Part shown: positions 1 through 8,907 of the stretch, piece after piece
Layout: the number at the start of each line of letters is the position of its first letter
How positions within the stretch are numbered: position 1 is the first letter of the stretch
Source: Allokutzneria sp. A3M-2-11 16
GTDB taxonomy: Bacteria > Actinomycetota > Actinomycetes > Mycobacteriales > Pseudonocardiaceae
Direction of reading: 5' to 3'
Assembly (NCBI RefSeq): GCF_024213555.1
Contig: NZ_JANAVO010000002.1
Location: 186,001-250,000, forward strand
DNA: 64,000 nt
Program-made: the position numbers and the translations under genes
Notes under the pieces: generated by a model
What the model was told of the DNA's origin: nothing
Databases searched by the model: none
The model's input: only the letters and a program-made list of their open reading frames with translations

Positions 1-1023
1 GAAGCGCGGCTGCGCGATGTAGTCCTTGAAGCGGCCGGGCATCGGCTGCCACAGCGCGTGCACCACGCCCATGGCCGCGTAGCAGTCGCGCACCTCGTCC
101 ACCTGGATGCGCACGCCCACCAGGTCGTGGATGTCGTCGAAGTCGCGGCCGCGGACGATCATCTTCTGGTGGATGGAGTAGTAGTGCTTCGGGCGGCCCT
201 CCACCTTGGCCACGATCCGCGCGCCGTCGAGGTTCGCGGAGATCTCCGCGATCACCGTGCGCAGGTAGGTGTCCCGGGACGGCGCGCGGTTGGCCACCAA
301 CCGGACGATCTCGTCGTACTTCTTCGGCTGCAGGATGGCGAAGGCCAGGTCCTCCAGCTCCCACTTCACCGTGGCCATGCCGAGGCGGTGGGCCAGCGGG
401 GAGAGCACCTCCAGGGTCTCCCGCGCCTTGCGGGCCTGCTTCTCCGGCGGCAGGAAGCGCATGGTGCGCATGTTGTGCAGGCGGTCGGAGAGCTTGATCA
501 CCAGCACCCGGGGGTCGCGGGCCATCGCGATCACCATCTTGCGGATGGTCTCCGCCTCGGCCGCCGCGCCCAGTTTGACCTTGTCCAGCTTGGTGACGCC
601 GTCGACCAGGTGCGCGACCACGTCGCCGAAGTCCTCGCGCAGCTGCTCCAGCGAGTAGTCGGTGTCCTCGACGGTGTCGTGCAGCAGCGCGGCGACCAGC
701 GTCGTGGTGTCCATGCCCAGCTCGGCCAGGATCGTGGAGACGGCCAGCGGGTGGGTGATGTACGGGTCACCGGACTTGCGCCGCTGGTGGCGGTGCTTCT
801 CCTCGGCCACGTCGTAGGCGCGCTGCAGCAGCGCCAGGTCGGCCTTGGGGTGCAGCTCGCGGTGCACCGCGGCCAGCGGCTCCAGGACCTGCTTGACCGA
901 GGTGGCGCGCTGGGCGGTGATCCGGCGGGCCAGCCTCGCGCGGACCCTCCGGGTGGCAGACGGCGCCCGCTCGGCCGAGACCGGTTGCGCCACCGTGGAT
1001 GCGGATTCGACCTCTTGACTCAC
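1..1023 (-). CDS. rel: Rel/SpoT (p)ppGpp synthetase-hydrolase, N-terminal part
   Basis: Bifunctional stringent-response enzyme that makes and hydrolyses (p)ppGpp in the cytoplasm. The gene leaves the window at position 1, so only 341 codons are seen and the end of the synthetase domain plus the TGS/ACT tail are missing. The HD hydrolase domain is clear: the metal-binding HD pair lies in LLHDTVED at residues 115-116, and [12 protein letters not shown] follows near residue 175. The synthetase start is marked by HYYSIHQKM and DLVGVRI. GTG at 1023 is chosen as start because GGGGAG stands 6 nt upstream and residues before the first conserved block fit the usual actinobacterial N terminus. Lies next to apt, the standard actinobacterial neighbour. 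Confidence 0.96.
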   Translation of the reverse strand, partial: MSQEVESASTVAQPVSAERAPSATRRVRARLARRITAQRATSVKQVLEPLAAVHRELHPKADLALLQRAYDVAEEKHRHQRRKSGDPYITHPLAVSTILAELGMDTTTLVAALLHDTVEDTDYSLEQLREDFGDVVAHLVDGVTKLDKVKLGAAAEAETIRKMVIAMARDPRVLVIKLSDRLHNMRTMRFLPPEKQARKARETLEVLSPLAHRLGMATVKWELEDLAFAILQPKKYDEIVRLVANRAPSRDTYLRTVIAEISANLDGARIVAKVEGRPKHYYSIHQKMIVRGRDFDDIHDLVGVRIQVDEVRDCYAAMGVVHALWQPMPGRFKDYIAQPRF

Positions 1024-1160
1024 CGCGTTCTCCCCGCTGTCGCACTGCTCGTCCGGCCGGGGAAACCCACCCGGCCGGAAACACGAGGATAACGCCGTTG
1101 GGCGCCGTCATTTCACCAGTACATCGCAAGAACTGATCGTGATACGTCGAACAACCGTCC

Positions 1161-1694
1161 TCACACGGTGAGCAGCGACCGCACCTTACGCCCGGCCAGT
1201 CGCTCCCGACCGTTCAGCGCGGCCAGCTCCATGACCACCGAAACGGCGCTGACCTCGGCTTCCGCGTGCTCGACCAACGCGCAGGCGGCCTCGACGGTTC
1301 CCCCGGTGGCCAGGACGTCGTCCACCACCAGGACGCGGGAGCCCGCCCGCAGCGTGCCCTCGGGCAGTTCCAGCGTGGCCGTTCCGTACTCCAAGGCGTA
1401 ATCGATCCGATGCGCGACCGCGGGCAGCTTGCCCGGCTTGCGCACCCCGACCACGCCGAGGCCGAGCTGGTGCGCGACGGCGGCACCGAGCAGGAAACCC
1501 CTGGCCTCGATGCCGACCACCACGTCGACCCCACCGTCAGCGCCGGTTCCGTGGGCGGCCATCTCGCCGACCACCACCCGGAACCCCTCGGCGTCGGCGA
1601 GCAGCGGGCTGAGGTCGCGGAAGAGCACCCCCGGCTGGGGGAAGTCCGCGACCTCCCGGATCAGCCCGCTGACCCGCTCCAGCTCCGGGTTCAC
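1161..1694 (-). CDS. apt: Adenine phosphoribosyltransferase
   Basis: Converts adenine and PRPP to AMP in purine salvage. The 177-residue protein has the normal family length. The PRPP-binding loop VLVVDDVLATGG is at residues 121-132, and the N-terminal block FPQPGVLFRDLSPLL at about 18-32 is typical of bacterial Apt. The GTG start overlaps the secF stop (GTGA, 1691-1694), which implies translational coupling to secF. The position between secF and rel is the usual arrangement in actinobacteria, so the assignment is supported by both motif and synteny. No promoter of its own is evident. Confidence 0.97.
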   Translation of the reverse strand: MNPELERVSGLIREVADFPQPGVLFRDLSPLLADAEGFRVVVGEMAAHGTGADGGVDVVVGIEARGFLLGAAVAHQLGLGVVGVRKPGKLPAVAHRIDYALEYGTATLELPEGTLRAGSRVLVVDDVLATGGTVEAACALVEHAEAEVSAVSVVMELAALNGRERLAGRKVRSLLTV

Positions 1695-2926
1695 CTGCGC
1701 TTCTTGCCCGAGGGCCGCCCGGCGGACTTGCCGGTGGGACGGGCCTTGCGGGACTCCGGGCCCTTGCCGGTGCGCGCCGGAACGCCCGCGGCCGCGGCGT
1801 AGGCCGCCTCCTTGCGCAGCTCCGCGCTCAGCGCCTCGTCGTCGCTGGACTCGACGCCGGTCTCGCCCGCGGCGGCCTTGCGGGCCTGGTTGGCCCGGCG
1901 CGAGGCGACCCGCTCCGCCTGCTGCCTGATCCTCGGCTCGGTGAGCTTGAGGTCCACCAGCAGCGGGGTGGCTAGGAAGATCGAGGAGAAGGCGCCCGCG
2001 ATCATGCCGGTCATCTGGACCAGCGCCAGGTCCTTCAGGGTGCCGACGCCGAGCACGCCCACACCGATCACCAGCAGGCCGAGCACCGGCAGCACCGCGA
2101 TCAGCGAGGTGTTCAGCGAGCGCATCAGGGTCTGGTTCAGCGCCAGGTTCGACGCCTCCGCGTAGGTGCGGCGGGTCAGCCCCAGGATGCCCCGGGTGTT
2201 CTCCTTGACCTTGTCGAAGACGACCACGGTGTCGTAGAGGGAGAAACCGAGGATCGTCAGCAGGCCGATGATCGTTCCCGGCGTCATCTCGAAGCCGACG
2301 ATGGAGTACACGCCCGCGGTGACGGTGGTGTCGAAGATCAGCGCCACCAGCGCGGAGACGGCCATCCAGCGTTCGAAGTACCCGGCCAGGAAGATCGTCA
2401 CCAGCACCAGGAACACGATCAGCGCGATGATCGCCTGGGTGGTGATCTCCCCGCCCCAGGAGCCGCTGACCGCGCTGTCGCTGATCGCCTGGACACCGCC
2501 CTGCGGCCGGAGCTTGTCGGCCAGGGCGGTCTTGACCTTGGTGACCTGCTCGACGTTGAGCGTCTCGGAGCGGATCAGCACCTGCTGGCTGGCGCCGGTG
2601 CCGGCGACCTGCACGGTCGAGGGCTCGTGGCCGATCGACTCGGCGAAGACCGACTTCACCTCGTCGCTGGTGATCTGCTTGCTCACCCCGGTGGCGGGCA
2701 TCTGGATCTTGGTGCCGCCGACGAAGTCGATGCCGAGGTTGAAGCCGCGGAAGAGCACCGACCCCAGGCAGACCAGGAAGATCAGCGCGATCACCGTGTA
2801 CCAGCGGCGGCGCGAGCCGACGATGTCGAAGGCGCCGTTGCCGAGGTAGAGCCGGTTGAAGATGCTCGGCCGCTTGCCGGTCGCCTCGGCGACCCGGGGC
2901 TGCGCGGCGTTGTCGGGAGTGGTCAT
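1691..2926 (-). CDS. secF: Protein translocase subunit SecF
   Basis: Membrane subunit of the SecDF complex, which uses proton motive force to assist late steps of protein export through SecYEG. The 411-residue protein has a hydrophobic N-terminal anchor near residues 43-62, the conserved FNLGIDFVGGT block after it, a short periplasmic-type domain and then five further membrane segments, including the YDTVVVFDKVKEN signature of SecF. The C-terminal 60 residues are charged (Lys/Arg rich) and probably cytosolic. It starts 2 nt before the secD stop in transcription order and overlaps apt, so secD-secF-apt read as one operon. Confidence 0.97.
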   Translation of the reverse strand: MTTPDNAAQPRVAEATGKRPSIFNRLYLGNGAFDIVGSRRRWYTVIALIFLVCLGSVLFRGFNLGIDFVGGTKIQMPATGVSKQITSDEVKSVFAESIGHEPSTVQVAGTGASQQVLIRSETLNVEQVTKVKTALADKLRPQGGVQAISDSAVSGSWGGEITTQAIIALIVFLVLVTIFLAGYFERWMAVSALVALIFDTTVTAGVYSIVGFEMTPGTIIGLLTILGFSLYDTVVVFDKVKENTRGILGLTRRTYAEASNLALNQTLMRSLNTSLIAVLPVLGLLVIGVGVLGVGTLKDLALVQMTGMIAGAFSSIFLATPLLVDLKLTEPRIRQQAERVASRRANQARKAAAGETGVESSDDEALSAELRKEAAYAAAAGVPARTGKGPESRKARPTGKSAGRPSGKKRR

Positions 2927-2927
2927 G

Positions 2928-4622
2928 TCAGACCCCCTTCGCGGCCGGCGAGCCGGACGTCTTGGCCATCGAGCGGCTCGCGGCCGCGGTGCGGTGCGCC
3001 TCGCCGAGTCCGGACCAGGCGGGCTTGGACAGCAGCTTGGACTGGGACGCCAGCGCCACCAGCGGGTGGGTCACCAGGAACACGACGACGAGGTCGAGCA
3101 CGGTGGACATGCCCAGGGTGAACGCGAAGCCCTTCACCTGGCCGACGGCCAGGATGTAGAGCACCGCGGCCGCCATGAAGCTGACCGCGTCGGCGGACAG
3201 GATCGTGCGCCGGGCGCGGATCCAGCCTCGCGGCACCGCGCTGCGGAAGGTCCGGCCCTCGCGGACCTCGTCCTTGAGCCGTTCGAAGAAGACGATGAAC
3301 GAGTCGGCGGTGATACCGATGGCCACGATGAACCCGGCGATGCCCGCGAGGTCCAGGGTGAAGCCGATCCACCGGCCCAGCAGCACCAGCACGGAGTAGA
3401 TCACCGCGGCGGCCAGGCCCAGCGAGAGCACGGTCAGCACGCCGAGCGCGCGGTAGTAGAACATGCAGTAGCCGAAGACCAGCACCAGGCCGATGGCACC
3501 GGCGATCAGGCCCGCCTGCATCGAGGCCAGGCCCAGGGTCGCCGAGACCGTCTCGGCCTCGGACTGGTCGAAGGCCAGCGGCAGCGAACCGTACTTGAGG
3601 ATGTTGGCCAGGTCCTGGGCCTCCGCCAGGGTGAACCGGCCGCTGATCTGGGTGTTGCCGCCGAGGATCGGCTCGTTGATGTTCGGCGCCGAGACCACCC
3701 GGCCGTCCAGCACGAACGCGGCGCGCTTGCCGACGTTGGCGGAGGTGAACTTGCTCCAGATGTCGCTGCCGACGGGGCGGAAGTTCACCGAGATGACGTA
3801 GCCGGGGCTGTTCTGGTCCTGTCCGGCGGCAGCGTCGGAGATCTCCCGGCCGGGCAGGAACACCTTGCCCAGCACGAACTTCTCGGAGTTGTCGTCGCTG
3901 CAGGTGACCAGCGGCAGCTCGGGCTTGTCCAGGCCGCGCAGCGGGTCGGCCGCCGTGCAGTCCAGCAGCGCCAGCGCCTGGGCCTGGACCTGCGGGTCCT
4001 CGCTCTGCCGCAGCGCGCGGGCCTTGGCGACCGCGTCGGCGGCCGAACCCGGGGCCGGGGCGGTGCCGGTCGGCGGCGTCGGGTTCGGCTGCTGCTGCTC
4101 GGCGGCGGGGGCCGGGCGGCCCTGCGGCTTCGGCTGCGAGGTCGGCGGCGTGCCCGCGTTCGGCGGCGGCGTCGAGGTCGGCGGCGTGCCGGAGGCCGGG
4201 GGCTGGCCGCCGGTCGGCGGGGTCTGCGGCGGCAGCGGCTGGTTGGGCACGGCCTGCAGCACGGGGCGGAAGTTCAGGTCCGCGGTCCGGCCGAGGGTCT
4301 TGGCCTCGTCACCGCGCTCGCCCGGCACCGTGATGACCAGGTTGTTGCCGTCGCGGACCACCTCGGCGCCACTGACACCCATGCCGTTGACGCGCTGCTC
4401 GATGATCTGCCGCGCCCGGTCGATGGACTCCGGCGGCGGCTGCGCCCCGTCCGTCGAGCGCACGGTGAGCGTGACCCTGGTGCCACCCTGGAGATCGATG
4501 CCCAGCTTGGGGACCGGCCTGCCGTCCCCGGTGAAGAACACCAGGGAGTAGAGGAAGCCGACGATCAGGATGAATGCGCCAAGGTATCGCCCTGGACGGA
4601 TATGCCCAGCCGGAGGTGCCAC
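2928..4622 (-). CDS. secD: Protein translocase subunit SecD
   Basis: Partner of SecF in the auxiliary export complex. The 564-residue protein begins with a membrane anchor (about residues 12-30) followed by the GIDLQGGTRV motif that marks SecD. A long proline-, threonine- and glutamine-rich insert occupies roughly residues 115-180 inside the external domain, a low-complexity extension common in actinomycete SecD. The C-terminal five-helix core includes the GITADSFIVFFERLKDE block. GTG at 4622 is preceded by GGAG. A strong hairpin separates it from yajC upstream, so it may have its own promoter. Confidence 0.97.
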   Translation of the reverse strand: MAPPAGHIRPGRYLGAFILIVGFLYSLVFFTGDGRPVPKLGIDLQGGTRVTLTVRSTDGAQPPPESIDRARQIIEQRVNGMGVSGAEVVRDGNNLVITVPGERGDEAKTLGRTADLNFRPVLQAVPNQPLPPQTPPTGGQPPASGTPPTSTPPPNAGTPPTSQPKPQGRPAPAAEQQQPNPTPPTGTAPAPGSAADAVAKARALRQSEDPQVQAQALALLDCTAADPLRGLDKPELPLVTCSDDNSEKFVLGKVFLPGREISDAAAGQDQNSPGYVISVNFRPVGSDIWSKFTSANVGKRAAFVLDGRVVSAPNINEPILGGNTQISGRFTLAEAQDLANILKYGSLPLAFDQSEAETVSATLGLASMQAGLIAGAIGLVLVFGYCMFYYRALGVLTVLSLGLAAAVIYSVLVLLGRWIGFTLDLAGIAGFIVAIGITADSFIVFFERLKDEVREGRTFRSAVPRGWIRARRTILSADAVSFMAAAVLYILAVGQVKGFAFTLGMSTVLDLVVVFLVTHPLVALASQSKLLSKPAWSGLGEAHRTAAASRSMAKTSGSPAAKGV

Positions 4623-4700
4623 GGTAGGTCGATCTCCTCAAGCACGGTGTGTGGAAGCCGCGACGCCAGGATCGACGCACAGCCCTTGTCATACAGCGCA

Positions 4701-4733
4701 GCCCCCACCTCCTCGTGAGCGAGGGGTGGGGGC
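4701..4733 (-). terminator. GC-rich hairpin between yajC and secD
   Basis: GCCCCCACC at 4701-4709 pairs with GGTGGGGGC at 4725-4733, with further pairing toward the loop. It lies 61 nt after the yajC stop and 79 nt before the secD start in transcription order. There is no clear U tract, as is common in actinobacteria. The loop sequence CTCCTCGTGAG is shared with the terminator at 30609-30641. Termination or attenuation is inferred. Confidence 0.6.
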
Positions 4734-4793
4734 GCAGCATATAGCGCCAGGCCGACCGCCCCGCGAAGACGCAGGGCCGTTGCTCTGTTTGTC

Positions 4794-5159
4794 CTACTTG
4801 TTCTTCTGCTCTTCCAGCGGCGGGGCGAGATCGGCCTTCGACTCGGCGGTGTCGGCGTCCTCGTCGTCCAGCGCGTCAGCGCTGTCCTCGACCTGGTCCT
4901 GGACCTTCTCGCGGATCGCCTGGCGCAGCCAGGTGGTGTGCACGCCGGGGGCGAGCTCCAGCTCGATGGTGGTGTCGTCGGTGGCGTCCAGCACGGTGGC
5001 GTACAGGCCGGAGCTGGTCATCACGCGGTCACCGGGACCGAGGGAGCTCTGCAGCTGCTGCATCTCCGCGTACACCTTCTTCTGCTTGCGCGCGCTGAGG
5101 AACAGCGGCAGCGCAAGGACCACGAGCATCAGAGGAAGGATGAAGGAGGAGATATCCAT
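4794..5159 (-). CDS. yajC: Preprotein translocase accessory subunit YajC
   Basis: Small single-span membrane protein that associates with SecDF-SecYEG. The 121-residue product has an N-terminal hydrophobic helix (SFILPLMLVVLALPLFL, about residues 5-21), then the basic RKQKK stretch and the conserved GDRVMTSSGLYATV block. The C-terminal 40 residues are very acidic, a usual feature of actinobacterial YajC. It sits between ruvB and secD as expected. ATG at 5159 is supported by an upstream GGAGACGAG-like Shine-Dalgarno region. Confidence 0.95.
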   Translation of the reverse strand: MDISSFILPLMLVVLALPLFLSARKQKKVYAEMQQLQSSLGPGDRVMTSSGLYATVLDATDDTTIELELAPGVHTTWLRQAIREKVQDQVEDSADALDDEDADTAESKADLAPPLEEQKNK

Positions 5160-5213
5160 CGTTCTCGTCTCCGGCGACGCGCTCGCGCCGCCTGGGTGTC
5201 GTCAACGTCCGAA

Positions 5214-6299
5214 TTATTCGGTTCTCTCGGGACCGAGTGTGCCACGCCCCTGGTCGTCGACCGGGAGGGGTAGCTGCTCCCCCGGCGCCGAGGCCGGGGG
5301 CTCCACGCCCAGGTGCCGCCACGCGAGCGCGGTGGCGACCCGTCCACGCGGGGTCCGTGCGAGCATGCCCGCCCGCACCAGGTAGGGCTCACAGACCTCT
5401 TCCACGGTAGCTGGTTCCTCGCCGACCGCGACGGCCAGTGTCGAGACGCCGACCGGGCCGCCGCCGAAGGAGCGCACCAGCGCGCCCAGCACGGCCCGGT
5501 CCAGCCGGTCCAGCCCCAGCTCGTCGACGTCGTAGACCTTGAGCGCGGCCCGCGCCACCTCCAGCGTGACCGCGCCGTCCGCGCGCACCTCGGCGTAGTC
5601 GCGGACCCGGCGCAGCAACCGGTTGGCGATCCGGGGGGTGCCGCGCGAGCGCCCGGCGATCTCGCGCGCGCCGTCGGTGCGCAGGTCCACGCCGAGGATG
5701 CCCGCGGCCCGGCGCAGGACCCGCTCCAGCTCCTCCGGCGCGTAGAACTCCATGTGCGCGGTGAAGCCGAACCGGTCGCGCAGCGGGCCGGTCAGCGCCC
5801 CGGACCTGGTGGTGGCCCCGACCAGGGTGAACGGCGCGATCTCCAGCGGGATGCTGGTCGCCCCGGGCCCCTTGCCGACCACCACGTCGACCCGGAAGTC
5901 CTCCATCGCCAGGTAGAGCATCTCCTCGGCGGGGCGGGCGATGCGGTGGATCTCGTCGATGAACAGCACGTCGCCCTCGGCGAGGTTGGACAGCATCGAC
6001 GCCAGGTCGCCCGCGCGTTCCAGGGCCGGTCCGGAGGTGACCCGCAGCGCGCTGCCCAGCTCGGCGGCGATGATCATCGCGAGGCTGGTCTTGCCCAGCC
6101 CCGGCGGGCCGGACAGCAGCACGTGGTCCGGCGGGGAGCCGCGGCGCAGTGCCCCGGTCAGCACCAGCTCCAGTTGCTCGCGCACGCGGTGCTGGCCGAC
6201 GAACTCGTCCAGGTTGCGCGGGCGGAGGCTGGTCTCCAGGTCGTGTTCGGCCGGGGCCGCGTGCGGGTCCAGCTCGCCGAAACCGTCCAGGTCTGTCAC
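5214..6299 (-). CDS. ruvB: Holliday junction DNA helicase RuvB
   Basis: Hexameric AAA+ motor that drives branch migration of Holliday junctions with RuvA. The 361-residue protein has the Walker A loop GPPGLGKTS near residues 65-73, Walker B LFIDEIHR near 117-124 and the sensor region GATTRSG. The C-terminal winged helix follows, with the [18 protein letters not shown] block. It is the third gene of ruvC-ruvA-ruvB, starting 9 nt after ruvA ends, and so should share the SOS-controlled promoter upstream of ruvC. Confidence 0.98.
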   Translation of the reverse strand: MTDLDGFGELDPHAAPAEHDLETSLRPRNLDEFVGQHRVREQLELVLTGALRRGSPPDHVLLSGPPGLGKTSLAMIIAAELGSALRVTSGPALERAGDLASMLSNLAEGDVLFIDEIHRIARPAEEMLYLAMEDFRVDVVVGKGPGATSIPLEIAPFTLVGATTRSGALTGPLRDRFGFTAHMEFYAPEELERVLRRAAGILGVDLRTDGAREIAGRSRGTPRIANRLLRRVRDYAEVRADGAVTLEVARAALKVYDVDELGLDRLDRAVLGALVRSFGGGPVGVSTLAVAVGEEPATVEEVCEPYLVRAGMLARTPRGRVATALAWRHLGVEPPASAPGEQLPLPVDDQGRGTLGPERTE

Positions 6300-6308
6300 G
6301 GCACCCGC

Positions 6309-6908
6309 CTACCGCTTGCGGCCGAGCGTGGCCAGCGCCCTGCGCAGCAGCGCCGGGGTGTCCAGGTCGGCGCCGCCGTTGGCGAACACGGACTCGACGG
6401 CCTGGTCGGCCTGCTTGGCGGTGAAGCCCAGCCCGGCGAGCGCCTCGGTCACCTGCGACCGCGACTGGTCGGCGGCGGGGGTGGCGGTCACGGCGGTGGC
6501 CGGGGTGAGCGCGCCGACCTTGTCCCGCAGCTCGATGATCAACCGCTCCGCGCCCTTGCGGCCGATGCCCGGGACCTGGGTGAGCGTGGTGACGTTGCCG
6601 TCGGCCAGCGCCCGGCAGAGCGCGTCCGGCTCCAGCACGGCCAGCGCGGACAGCGCGAGCCGCGGGCCGACCCCGGACACGGTCTGCAGCAGGCCGAACA
6701 GCATCCGCGCGTCGGCGTCGGCGAACCCGTAGAGCGTCAGCGAGTCCTCGCGCACCACCAGCGTCGTGGCGAGCTGCGCCTCCTCGCCCCTGCGCAGGGT
6801 GGCCAGGGTCGCCGGGATGGTGTGCACGGCGAGCCCGACGCCGCCGACCTCGACCACGGCGTGGTCAAGGCCGACCGAGAGCACCGTGCCGCGTACCGAG
6901 GAGATCAC
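6309..6908 (-). CDS. ruvA: Holliday junction DNA-binding protein RuvA
   Basis: Tetrameric scaffold that binds Holliday junctions and loads RuvB. The 199-residue protein has the OB-fold start [20 protein letters not shown], helix-hairpin-helix blocks [13 protein letters not shown] and [13 protein letters not shown], and the mobile C-terminal domain ([17 protein letters not shown]) that contacts RuvB. GTG at 6908 overlaps the ruvC stop as GTGA, so the two are translationally coupled. Length and domain order are normal. Confidence 0.98.
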   Translation of the reverse strand: MISSVRGTVLSVGLDHAVVEVGGVGLAVHTIPATLATLRRGEEAQLATTLVVREDSLTLYGFADADARMLFGLLQTVSGVGPRLALSALAVLEPDALCRALADGNVTTLTQVPGIGRKGAERLIIELRDKVGALTPATAVTATPAADQSRSQVTEALAGLGFTAKQADQAVESVFANGGADLDTPALLRRALATLGRKR

Positions 6909-7597
6909 CGCGTGTTCCCTTTCCTGTTCTGCTCGCGCTCGGCCACCGAAGACCCGCTCGCGGGGTCGAGCCTCGTCACCGAAGACCCGCTCGCGGGGTC
7001 GAGCTTCGTCGGGGTGGCGGCGCGCAACTTACCCGTCCCGGTCCGTGCCGCGGTCCGCAGCCGCGCCTGGTGCGCGCGGGCCAGTTCCGCGGCGCGCGCC
7101 TTGGCCTCGGAGAGCCTGGACTGCATCGGCGAGCGCCACAGGTGGCAGATGGCCAGGCCGAGCGCGTCCGCGGCGTCGGCGGGCCGCGGTGGCTCCGCCA
7201 GCCCGAGTACCCGGGTGACCATGGCGGTGACCTGCGCCTTGTCCGCTCGGCCGGAACCGGTGACCGCCGTCTTCATCTCGCTGGGCGTGTGGAAGTGCAC
7301 CGGCAGGCCGCGGCGGGCGGCGGAGAGCGCCACCACACCGGCGGCCTGCGCGGTGCCGATCACGGTGCTCACGTTGTGCTGGCTGAAGACCCGTTCGATC
7401 GCCACGGCCTGCGGGTGGTGCCGGTCCAGCCACTCCTCGACGCCCTCGGCCACCAGCAGCAGCCTGCGCGCGAGGTCCAGGTCCGCCGGGGTGCGCACCA
7501 CGCCGACGTCGACGAAGCGCACCGACCGGCCGGTGCCGCCGTCCACGACGGCCAGCCCGCATCGGGTCAGCCCCGGGTCGACCCCCAGCACCCGCAC
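6905..7597 (-). CDS. ruvC: Holliday junction resolvase RuvC
   Basis: Endonuclease that cuts Holliday junctions in concert with RuvAB. The 230-residue protein opens with [14 protein letters not shown], whose Asp is the first catalytic carboxylate; the AIERVF block carries the catalytic Glu, and the C-terminal [12 protein letters not shown] holds the remaining acidic residues. GTG at 7597 is chosen because GGGAG lies just upstream and the first catalytic Asp then falls at residue 7 as in the family. The tail after about residue 170 is longer than usual and includes two tandem 11-residue copies of (T/K)[10 protein letters not shown]. A LexA box stands 21 nt upstream. Confidence 0.97.
   Translation of the reverse strand: MRVLGVDPGLTRCGLAVVDGGTGRSVRFVDVGVVRTPADLDLARRLLLVAEGVEEWLDRHHPQAVAIERVFSQHNVSTVIGTAQAAGVVALSAARRGLPVHFHTPSEMKTAVTGSGRADKAQVTAMVTRVLGLAEPPRPADAADALGLAICHLWRSPMQSRLSEAKARAAELARAHQARLRTAARTGTGKLRAATPTKLDPASGSSVTRLDPASGSSVAEREQNRKGNTR
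6945..7004. repeat. Two-copy 33-bp tandem repeat inside the ruvC tail
   Basis: A 27-bp stretch at 6945-6971 recurs exactly at 6978-7004, giving a 33-bp period (11 codons). It encodes two copies of LDPASGSSV near the C terminus of RuvC, outside the nuclease fold. Confidence 0.9.
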
Positions 7598-7617
7598 GTC
7601 ACCACTCCCGCCCTCGG

Positions 7618-7633
7618 CCGAACACTCGTTCGA
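7618..7633. promoter_or_regulatory. LexA (SOS) box upstream of ruvCAB
   Basis: CCGAACACTCGTTCGA contains CGAAC-N4-GTTCG, the core of the actinobacterial SOS box (consensus TCGAAC-N4-GTTCGA). Its near edge is 21 nt upstream of the ruvC GTG start, a normal place for LexA repression. ruv genes are known SOS members in related bacteria. Confidence 0.85.
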
Positions 7634-7680
7634 AACCTTACGGGTCTGCGGGGGCGGGCGAGCGCGGGGACACGCTGTCG

Positions 7681-8208
7681 CTAGGGCCCCGTGACGCCGG
7701 AGAGCCAGGTCTCCGGCACACCGCTGTCGGTGAGCACCGGTTGCGCCGCCCGGAGCCTCGGGTCGGCGCTGCTCTGCCAGGGCCACACCCGGTCCTCGTC
7801 CGGCCAGAGCATCTGCAGCACCGGGAACTCCCCGTCCGGGTACAGGAAGAACCCGGACGCCAGCCACTCCGGGTAGTGGCGTGGACCGACGAACTCGAAC
7901 ATCACCGGATACCCGTCGAAGAACCCGTCGTAGCCCACGCCGGGCTCGAACGTCTCCCCCGCGATGATCCGTTCCGCGTAGCACTGCACCAGTTCCGCCG
8001 CCAGGGCGCGCGGCGCGATCACGAGCACCTCGGGCGCGCGGTGCATGCACCACAGCCCCACCGAGTACACGAACCCGGGATGGTTGCGGCCCTGGTAGGG
8101 ATCGTGCTCACCCTGGACCGCGACCATCGAGAAGTCGTGCTCGGCGACCCTCCGCATCAGTTGTCTGCGCACGTCCTCGACCGAGGCACCGCCGCACATG
8201 TCACACAT
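7681..8208 (-). CDS. DUF4262-like protein, copy 1
   Basis: Function unknown. The 175-residue protein resembles the DUF4262 family: a small cytosolic protein with FVYSVGLW near residue 48, then PEVLVIAP and a C-terminal Trp-rich block ([21 protein letters not shown]). The N terminus MCDMCGG has a CxxC pair. ATG at 8208 is preferred over ATGs at 8217 and 8247 because AGGGAG lies 9 nt upstream and the LexA box at 8235-8260 would otherwise overlap the coding region. It is a tandem paralogue of the gene at 8270-8773. The position just behind a SOS box suggests DNA-damage induction, which is inference. Confidence 0.8.
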   Translation of the reverse strand: MCDMCGGASVEDVRRQLMRRVAEHDFSMVAVQGEHDPYQGRNHPGFVYSVGLWCMHRAPEVLVIAPRALAAELVQCYAERIIAGETFEPGVGYDGFFDGYPVMFEFVGPRHYPEWLASGFFLYPDGEFPVLQMLWPDEDRVWPWQSSADPRLRAAQPVLTDSGVPETWLSGVTGP

Positions 8209-8234
8209 CGACTCCATCTCCCTCACTGGACGAT

Positions 8235-8260
8235 CCCATTCGAACACATGTTCGAATGGG
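8235..8260. promoter_or_regulatory. Perfect LexA (SOS) box between the DUF4262 genes
   Basis: An 11-bp perfect inverted repeat (CCCATTCGAAC, spacer ACAT, then its complement) contains TCGAACACATGTTCGA, an exact match to the actinobacterial SOS-box consensus. It begins 27 nt upstream of the chosen start of the gene at 7681-8208. Confidence 0.85.
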
Positions 8261-8269
8261 GCGCCAGCG

Positions 8270-8773
8270 TCAGGGCCCGTCGAAGCCGGGAGTCCAACTT
8301 TCGGGTGAGCCCGAACCGGTGAGCACCGGCTGGTACTCGGCGAACCCGGGCGGCGCGTCGGCCGACCACGGCCACTGCCCCTCCGGGGTGCGCGCGATCA
8401 TCTGCACCGCGGGGAAGTCCCCGTTGGGGTGCAACAGGAACGCGCTGCCGAAGAACTGCGGGTAGTACGGCTTGGCCACCTTCTCGAAGGTGACCGGGCA
8501 GTCCACCAGGAACCCGCCGTAGATCCCGCCCGGCGCGAACTTCTCCCCCGCACTCGCCCGGCCGACGTAGTCGTTGATCACCACCTGGGAGACCTCCGGC
8601 GGCAGCCCGATCGCCACCACCTCCGCCAGCCCGAACCGCCGCCACGCGCCGACCGAGAACGCGTACGGCGGGTGGTCCTCCCCCTCGATCTGGATCACCG
8701 CGACGCCGTGCTCCTCGGTGGTCTCCAGCAGCCACTGCCGCAGCTGCTCCTCGTCGCGCTCCAGCTGCGTCAT
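8270..8773 (-). CDS. DUF4262-like protein, copy 2
   Basis: Function unknown. The 167-residue protein is a diverged tandem paralogue of the neighbouring gene: it shares YAFSVGAWRRFGL (compare FVYSVGLW), PEVSQVV, GGIYGGFLVDCPVTFE and a closing PVLTGSGSPESWTPG that parallels [15 protein letters not shown]. The N-terminal CxxC of copy 1 is absent. ATG at 8773 (MTQLERDEEQL) is taken as start since residues upstream are low-complexity and unlike the family. It ends before the LexA box, so that box probably controls copy 1 only. Confidence 0.75.
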   Translation of the reverse strand: MTQLERDEEQLRQWLLETTEEHGVAVIQIEGEDHPPYAFSVGAWRRFGLAEVVAIGLPPEVSQVVINDYVGRASAGEKFAPGGIYGGFLVDCPVTFEKVAKPYYPQFFGSAFLLHPNGDFPAVQMIARTPEGQWPWSADAPPGFAEYQPVLTGSGSPESWTPGFDGP

Positions 8774-8907
8774 CGGGCCACCCCCGCCCGGAACCGGACA
8801 ACGGAGGGCGACACGGGGAGTACGGACAGACTCGGCACAGAACCATTCTGCCGGGCGAAGCCCACCCATTGGTGTAACAGCCTCGCCACACTCTCCCCCC
8901 GTTAAGC

